From Persicaria tinctoria (Eukaryota; Streptophyta; Magnoliopsida; Caryophyllales; Polygonaceae), in assembly GCA_037127255.1 (NCBI GenBank), contig JBANSL010000009.1, positions 37,794,975-37,858,974 on the forward strand: a stretch of 64,000 nt of DNA, in the 5' to 3' direction. Position numbers and translations under genes: made by a program. Shown here piece after piece: positions 58,940 to 64,000 of the stretch. Each line of letters begins with the position of its first letter. The stretch's first letter is position 1. The notes beneath the pieces were generated by a model, which did not search any database, was not told the DNA's origin, and worked only from the letters and a program-made list of their open reading frames with translations.

Positions 58940-60161
58940 CTACTTGTCCCCGCCACTCCTATTGAAGTGATACTTAAGCCACGCTAGACGCATCGCGTTG
59001 CTACGTTCGCAAGCCAGGAACATCCTCGCCCGCTCGGGCTTGATCAGCGCCTCCATAGCGAAGCATAACAAAGGACTCTCGTCTTCAACCAGTCCATCAG
59101 CGACCAGCTGGTCGAGGACCTTCATCACCTCAGCCTCCCGGGTAACAACGTTCTTAGACGCCTCGTCGTCGGCCATCACATATTTCAGCAGCTTTGAGGT
59201 AGATTCCTCAACAAACTCCATGTGCTTGTCGTGCATGACCGACCCGGCGGACCTTCTGGCTGAGCGTCCCTTCACTGAAGTCGTGGCGGAGGAAGTCGTG
59301 GGTCGCTTTGTGGACCTGGTAGGGAAGGAGCTGCACCCGGGGGTGGAGGTGGGTGGAGGGGGAGGCTGCACAGCCCCTGGGGGTGCGGAGGAGCTTGCTC
59401 CTCTCACCATGTCCGGGAATCGATGCAGGTCGAACTCATCGATCTCTTCCTCATCATCCTCAAGGTTCACCTCTTCCATCGTTGGACGTGGGCCTTGGGT
59501 CGGCTGTACCGATTCTTGTGTGATGGACATGGGTATGGGACCGGACTCCGCCGGGTCCATAGACGGAGAGATGCAGTGCCTCCCCGTCGCAACCGTGCCC
59601 CCATATATTAGGTCCCAAGCTTCCTCCAAATCGGGTGGAATACACTTCTTCCTTAGTTTCCCGAAGTCTGCCTTCTCCTACACGTTCAGGTGATAATCAA
59701 GTTACATTCCATTGCATTATGCACACCATCTTAGCTCCCCCGAAGGTGAAGAGCGCATAAGCTTAATTCAACAAAAGAAACAGCGTACACTTGAGTAGGA
59801 CACAAACCTTTATTTTCCTCTCCCACCACTCGTCGCTAGCATTGATGCACCCTCGTTCGTAGTCCCATCCCAATCCAGTCTCCCCGTGCTTTAGTTCTTT
59901 CCAGTCCCTCCACCGATCCTTCATCGTTGCGTGTTTGTTCTTTAGGGTGTTGGGTCCACACTTTTGCCCAGTGGCTTCCTCAAACTGCCCCGTCAGAACA
60001 ACCCAGCTTAAGGCCTGATCCCTACCATATTTGCGCTGAAAGGCAATCAGTAAGTCGAGGAATTGCTTTAGCAAAGTGGGGGTCCATTGGAACGATTTCT
60101 CCTTCGGGGCCATCACCTTTCTTTCCTTATCTTTCATCGGGGGTTTGGTTGTCGAAGCCAT
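58940..60161 (-). CDS. Myb/SANT-like partner protein of the Harbinger element, two exons
   Basis: Exons on the minus strand are 60161-59808 and 59677-58940, joined in phase 0 (donor AAG|GTTTGT, acceptor GTGTAG|GAG), giving 363 residues. Exon 1 (118 codons) carries a Myb/SANT-like domain: FQWTPTLLKQFLDLLIAFQR, a GPNTLKNKHATMKDRWRDWK recognition helix, and GWDYERGCINASDEWWERKI. Exon 2 contains a low-complexity acidic and proline-rich linker and a C-terminal helix region ending ERSNAMRLAWLKYHFNRSGG. Such proteins bind the element ends and help the transposase enter the nucleus. Both exons are open. The start at 60161 (MASTTKPPMKDKERK) is preferred over an upstream frame extension. Confidence 0.9.
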
Positions 60162-61356
60162 GCCTACACACTCGCGTACTGATAACAGTTCGGGAGCACA
60201 CCACAAAACAAACAACCATCGAAGGGAAAGGGTGAACACAATGGCAATTCCACATGCAGTGCACAAACAATTCAAATTTGCAGTTCATAAAACCAACCAC
60301 ACATGGACCATGGACACGCATGTGCTAGGACATCAAAATCACTGACAAATCGATCCATGCAATGACGCTCTATATATGCAAGTCGACAACTACAACATAA
60401 TACATCCCAATTTTAGCTCTTACACACAACTAGGTGCCCATCATAGGCATAACTTGAAAACTTATCAGAAGATGACATTGATCTGCACAGGCGAATACAT
60501 TTCAACCAAATAATTGCAATTTCTTGCACAACACAGCTTTGTAACCTAAAAAAAAAAAACAGGGACAAGGCCCCAATTGTCGACAGAAGACAGAAACTGC
60601 TCCGGAGAGTCGGTTTCCTGTGCATCCTGGTGACAGAAGTCGGGAATCGGTTCGTATAGCCCCCAATTCCGAGTTGTTCCCTCAAATGTCATCCCACCTC
60701 AAATCAGGATTTCATTCCCCCAAATCTCTGCCTGTACAAACCCTAGGTACGTTCGTTCACTAATTCGCAATTATTTTTTCCGTTTTTTGCAATTGAGGTG
60801 GATACTAACCTATTTTTCTACAGGTTATCCTACTTTCCGGTGCAAATCCGGCCACCTATCGGGAGTATGACGTTAGTAGGACGTACCTTCTGAACGGCGG
60901 CGATTTGGGAGCTCCGTCTTATGTAAAATGCCCAGGCCTCTGCCTTCTCTAGAGGTGCTGGTTCCAGGTGCTGGTTCACGCCGATCCCGTCTGCGTGTGG
61001 TTGGGGTGACTGCCGCTGCAGGCGTCGGAGGACAAAGGTCGTCTGCCCTTCACAAGACTGAGCGACGAGAGGGGTGGGGTGAATGTCGTGTGGGAGGTAC
61101 AATGAACCGACCAAACTTATGGCCAGGAGGGGTGTGGGGTTTGTGAAAAAGCGGGGGTAATAGGGTAATTTCTCCGCTTTAAAATACACTACAATCTTCT
61201 GCCAACCAAACATCATTTCTAGATTTTGGCCCAAATAAATCTCCATCTCGTGACATCTACAAACATCTCATTAATCTACACAATCTATTGTCATCTCTTA
61301 ACATCTACTAAAATCTCAATAATCTACACAATCTCCATCTGCTGCCAAACACAGCC
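60162..61356. other. Leader and right terminal region of the Harbinger element
   Basis: On the minus strand, leader exons of the Myb-like gene are likely here; a donor-like AAG|GTACGTCC lies near 60888. The last 150 bp (61200-61356) are built of CATCTC, AATCTC and TACACAATC words that repeat toward the terminus. No supported ORF is seen. Confidence 0.45.
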
Positions 61357-61406
61357 TAAGGAGATTAGGGGATGGCGGGAGATTAAAAAAAAACACAATC
61401 TTCTAA

Positions 61407-62460
61407 CTGGTGTTCGGCTGCCAAAAATGGTGGAGATTGTAGGAGATCAAAAATGGGCGAAAATGGAATATGGGGGGGGGGGGGGGGGGTGAAGATTATG
61501 GGGATTAGGGGATTGTGGAGATATATGTGTCGCCATTTTGCCCCTCATTCGACACGATTGTTGCCCCCTTTCCAGATCTGGAAACAGTGCCCTTCTTCAA
61601 CATCTTCAATCGGCGAAATCGACAACCCGGGTGAGTTCCTCTTCTCCCTCCCATGTATGTGCACAGGTTAGGTTAGACGGCGGTCGACGGCGGCAGAAGG
61701 TGGCGCCTTTATGTGTTCGACCTTGGTGGGGGGGGGGGGGGACTGAAATGGAGAAGGGCGGTCATGGAAGCATGAGGTGTGGCCTGGCGGGGACGGAGTA
61801 CAATGGACGGCGGAGGTCTGGCGTCGAACCAACTGGCCTCCTTGGCGACGGTCACATCTGGAGGCGATGGACCCGTGGCTAGAAACCCCCACATCCTATA
61901 CCTCCCCTTGTCGAACCCCAACCGGTTTGTCGCAACAACCCCCATGTGGCTATATCATGGAATCTCCCACACCTCCCCTGTCGAACCCTAACCGGCCGCC
62001 TTGGACAATGTCAATCTGCAAACCCGAAACCCCCAAATCTGAAACGCCGATATCCCCAAACCCGACATGGCCGAAACCCACAGTCATTGAATTGGATGAA
62101 TTTTGTGGTTTTTTGGTTATTGGATGAGCAATTTGAATACCTTGTTTTGTGAAATTACATGAAAGTGAAATGGGGGAGTGCAAAATCGGTTGCAATTTCA
62201 GATTTGGGGCTATTATGTTACAATTATTGTCTGTTTTGCATTCTGTTTACATGGTTTATTAGTTGTTGGATTAGTTTAATCGTCTTGTTGAAGTATGTAT
62301 GACATCAAATTGAAATGGGGAAGTGAAGTGAAGTGAAGTTGTTTTGCTTGCTGCTTCAAATGGGGAACTGAAATGACATGAATAATCTATTCGACAATCA
62401 GTTAGGAATCCATTTCATACCTTATTGAACTGTTGATTCTTACCCTGTACAATTCTCAGA
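61407..62460 (+). promoter_or_regulatory. Promoter and leader region of the second third-gene copy
   Basis: GGATTGTGGAGATATATGTG and CCATTTTGCCCCTCATTCG match the promoter-like arrangement at 54693. A donor-like GG|GTGAGTTCC is at 61630-61638. Then AT-rich sequence with an AAGTGAAGTGAAGTGAAGTT run (62322-62341) leads to an ACAATTCTCAG acceptor-like end before the ATG at 62461. Confidence 0.45.
61472..61489 (+). repeat. Poly(G) tract
   Basis: Eighteen consecutive G lie near the left end of the second Harbinger element. A second tract of 14 G is at 61728-61741. Confidence 0.97.
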
Positions 62461-63382
62461 ATGTTGTCGTCCGGAAGCTGGCCATCTGGTTGCGCTGAGA
62501 AGTATTGGTGGATAGGCGGATAGGAGAGGCCTGCTCCCTGGTACGAGCTGGTAAATCATGCTTCGATGTTGTTAACCTGGTTATTATGTGTTTGTATATC
62601 ATGTACGAGGTTGTGCCACCGAAATGTGGGTCGTCTATGGTAGTGTCATTGGTGTTGAGCATGGTTAACAAGTAGTAAGTCACTATCTGTGAAGTTACAG
62701 TTTGTGTACATATGCCCAATCCTCATTGGTGTTCATCCGGACATCGGGAAACTGAGGATTCTGCATATGTACAACAATTGGTGAACAAAAATGCACAATC
62801 CTCTTTACATTGTCCCGACAAAAAACACATGAGCATGGTTAACAAGTATTCATTCAGTATCTGCTGAGTTAGAGTTTTTGTACATAATGAGGAATGCGCA
62901 TATTGTACACATGCACAAACCTCTTTATTGTGTCCCGAAATTATGTCGACATCTCTGAAGTCGTGTCGTGTTCGCAGGAGATGCTAGACTTGCAACAAGC
63001 GATGCAACAGGAGCAGCAAGAGGAGATGCACGACGACACGGAGGTAACCTCTAGGTTGCAGCTTAGTGGCCAGGAGAACCTCCCCCCTCTTGCTGAGATT
63101 GAGATCCCCCTAGAGGACCCACGCATTCAGCAGCTGGAAAACATTGCTATGGAGCTGACCACGCGATTGTACGCTGTTGAAGCCGCGACACGAAGGAACG
63201 AGGAGGAGCTCACAAGGGTCAGTGCCCTGAATGAGGAGCTCACTGCCCGTCTTGCATCCCTTTCTGTGCAGGCGTGCAGGGTGTGGGGAAACCTGCTGGA
63301 GGCGAGGGCTGGCGCCGAGACCACCAAGATGATGTTCTTCGCCATGGCTGTCGTTGCTCTAGAGGCCGTGGCGAAGAAGTAG
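62461..63382 (+). pseudogene. Second copy of the Harbinger third gene, one stop codon
   Basis: Exons 62461-62550 and 62978-63382 have the same splice positions as the copy at 55266 (CTG|GTAAAT, CGCAG|GAG). Exon 1 reads MLSSGSWPSGCAEKYWWIGG then a TAG (62521-62523) where the first copy has glutamate. Exon 2 (134 residues) is open and similar throughout: LQLSGQENLPPLAEIEIPLE, RLASLSVQACRVWG and the hydrophobic MMFFAMAVVALEAVAKK tail. The stop probably inactivates it unless translation starts in exon 2. Confidence 0.75.
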
Positions 63383-64000
63383 GCAGGTTAAGATGTGGAA
63401 GGGAATGAGCCATTTTTTGTGAACATGTAGTTTGATTAGCAATGGAAAGGACCCCGCTTATTTGTGTAAATGTTTATGGTTAGGACGAGTAGCTTAGACT
63501 GACTGTATGAGTCCCCTACCTGGCTGTTTTTTGGGTTGTTGTAGGGGACGTGATGGACCGATGCCAGTAGATGCAACAGCACGTCAACGACGACGACAAT
63601 GCATATAACCTCGCGGTGCACCTAGGAGAAGTGCATGTACACCGACGAGTCCCGGACAAATATTGACAACTGGCTATGTATTTTGTAAATGTTATGTAGG
63701 TGTGGAAAACGGTAATGCTTTATGTTCTGAATGCATGTGTAGAACGTATGTCTTTATGATCTCGTGTTGCACGCAGCCTAAAGGCGAACCGTTTGCAAGT
63801 ACTTATCGAAAGGGTCGAGATGTTGTCATCATATGTTATCACAAACTCGGATGCCTATAATTTACAGCTGATGACCCTTACCTATAATTGCAAGCCACAT
63901 TGGATGATCATACAACGATATATCAACACACCAACAACCTCAAATTACAAAATCACAACATAGGTTGATCATACATTCATATATCACTACAAAAAAAAAT
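63383..64000. other. 3' region after the second third-gene copy
   Basis: It is similar to 56459-57080 of the first element, including GTGAA...GTAG.TTGATTAGCAATGG and a TCATATATCAC word near the end. No gene is supported. Confidence 0.45.

Larger units (their letters stand above)
54520..61356. mobile_element. PIF/Harbinger element with three genes, apparently complete
   Basis: The left end has TGTGTTCGGCTGCC and the right end is the complement of GGCTGTGTTTGGCAGCAG. TAA flanks both sides (54517-54519, 61357-61359), the 3-bp target preference of this superfamily. It encodes a DDE transposase and a Myb/SANT-like protein on the minus strand, and a third gene on the plus strand. A second copy of the left terminal word (GTGTTCGGCTGCAC) at 54594 makes the exact left boundary ambiguous. 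All three reading frames are open, so this may be an autonomous element. Confidence 0.78.
61407..64000. mobile_element. Second Harbinger-type element, left part
   Basis: It starts after TAA (61404-61406) with CTGGTGTTCGGCTGCC, the same terminal word as at 54520. Its layout follows the first element: G-rich tract, TATA-like region, leader donor (61630), a two-exon third gene and the same 3' region. The right part, where transposase and Myb-like genes would be expected, is beyond the window. Confidence 0.75.

Noticed and set aside
63980..64000. TATATCACTACAAAAAAAAA at the window end looks like a CACTA terminus.
   Set aside because: The same region in the first Harbinger element (about 57070-57085, TATATCACTAGACC) is internal sequence, so the word is shared element DNA, with no subterminal repeats around it.

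Overview
This window is transposon-dense nuclear DNA of a flowering plant. Almost every recognisable gene belongs to a mobile element, several elements are nested, and one element (54520-61356) still looks complete. I see no rRNA genes, no functional tRNA genes, no CRISPR array and no bacterial gene organisation. The lineage within angiosperms cannot be fixed from this sequence. The only convincing host gene is a single-exon SWIM/RING-type zinc finger gene at 52036-52812 (minus).

Left part (1-14512). A CACTA (En/Spm) element with a decayed TNP2 transposase on the minus strand runs off the left edge and ends at 8276 with a CACTA terminal repeat. It carries a nested 10-bp-TSD inverted-repeat element (2824-3360) and an array of covarying hairpins (5305-6467). 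It interrupts the reverse transcriptase of a minus-strand LINE (8277 to about 11800). An (AT)n tract and a terminal-inverted-repeat element full of a degenerate TTATTCGATGATATC repeat follow.

Centre-left (13579-26474). An Athila-type Ty3/gypsy retrotransposon lies here: truncated 5' LTR, tRNA-Asp-type primer site, gag-pro, RT-RNase H, integrase, an Athila ORF1/env-like gene, PPT and 3' LTR. Stop codons break it, a 476-bp hAT MITE sits in pol, and a short CGCTGNCAGCG palindrome has spread through its coding, UTR and LTR DNA.

Centre (26475-41000). A block made of LTR sequence plus a PF04827-type Harbinger transposase pseudogene occurs twice (26475-28888 and about 37449-39865). Between the copies lie a 1.5-kb hAT element and about 5 kb of non-coding, CAT-rich internal DNA of a minus-strand LTR element whose primer site is at 35563-35574.

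Centre-right (41000-50240). A second LINE on the plus strand is interrupted by a 1.18-kb hAT element and is followed by a copia pol fragment.

Right part (50240-64000). A possible gene start, the SWIM/RING gene, three small MITEs, and then two related PIF/Harbinger elements. The first (54520-61356) has an apparently intact two-exon DDE transposase and an intact two-exon Myb/SANT-like partner on the minus strand. It also has an unusual third gene on the plus strand: two exons, W-rich N-terminus, coiled coil and hydrophobic tail. The second element (from about 61407) runs off the right edge and carries a homologue of that third gene with one stop codon. The conserved third gene is my main candidate for something undescribed.
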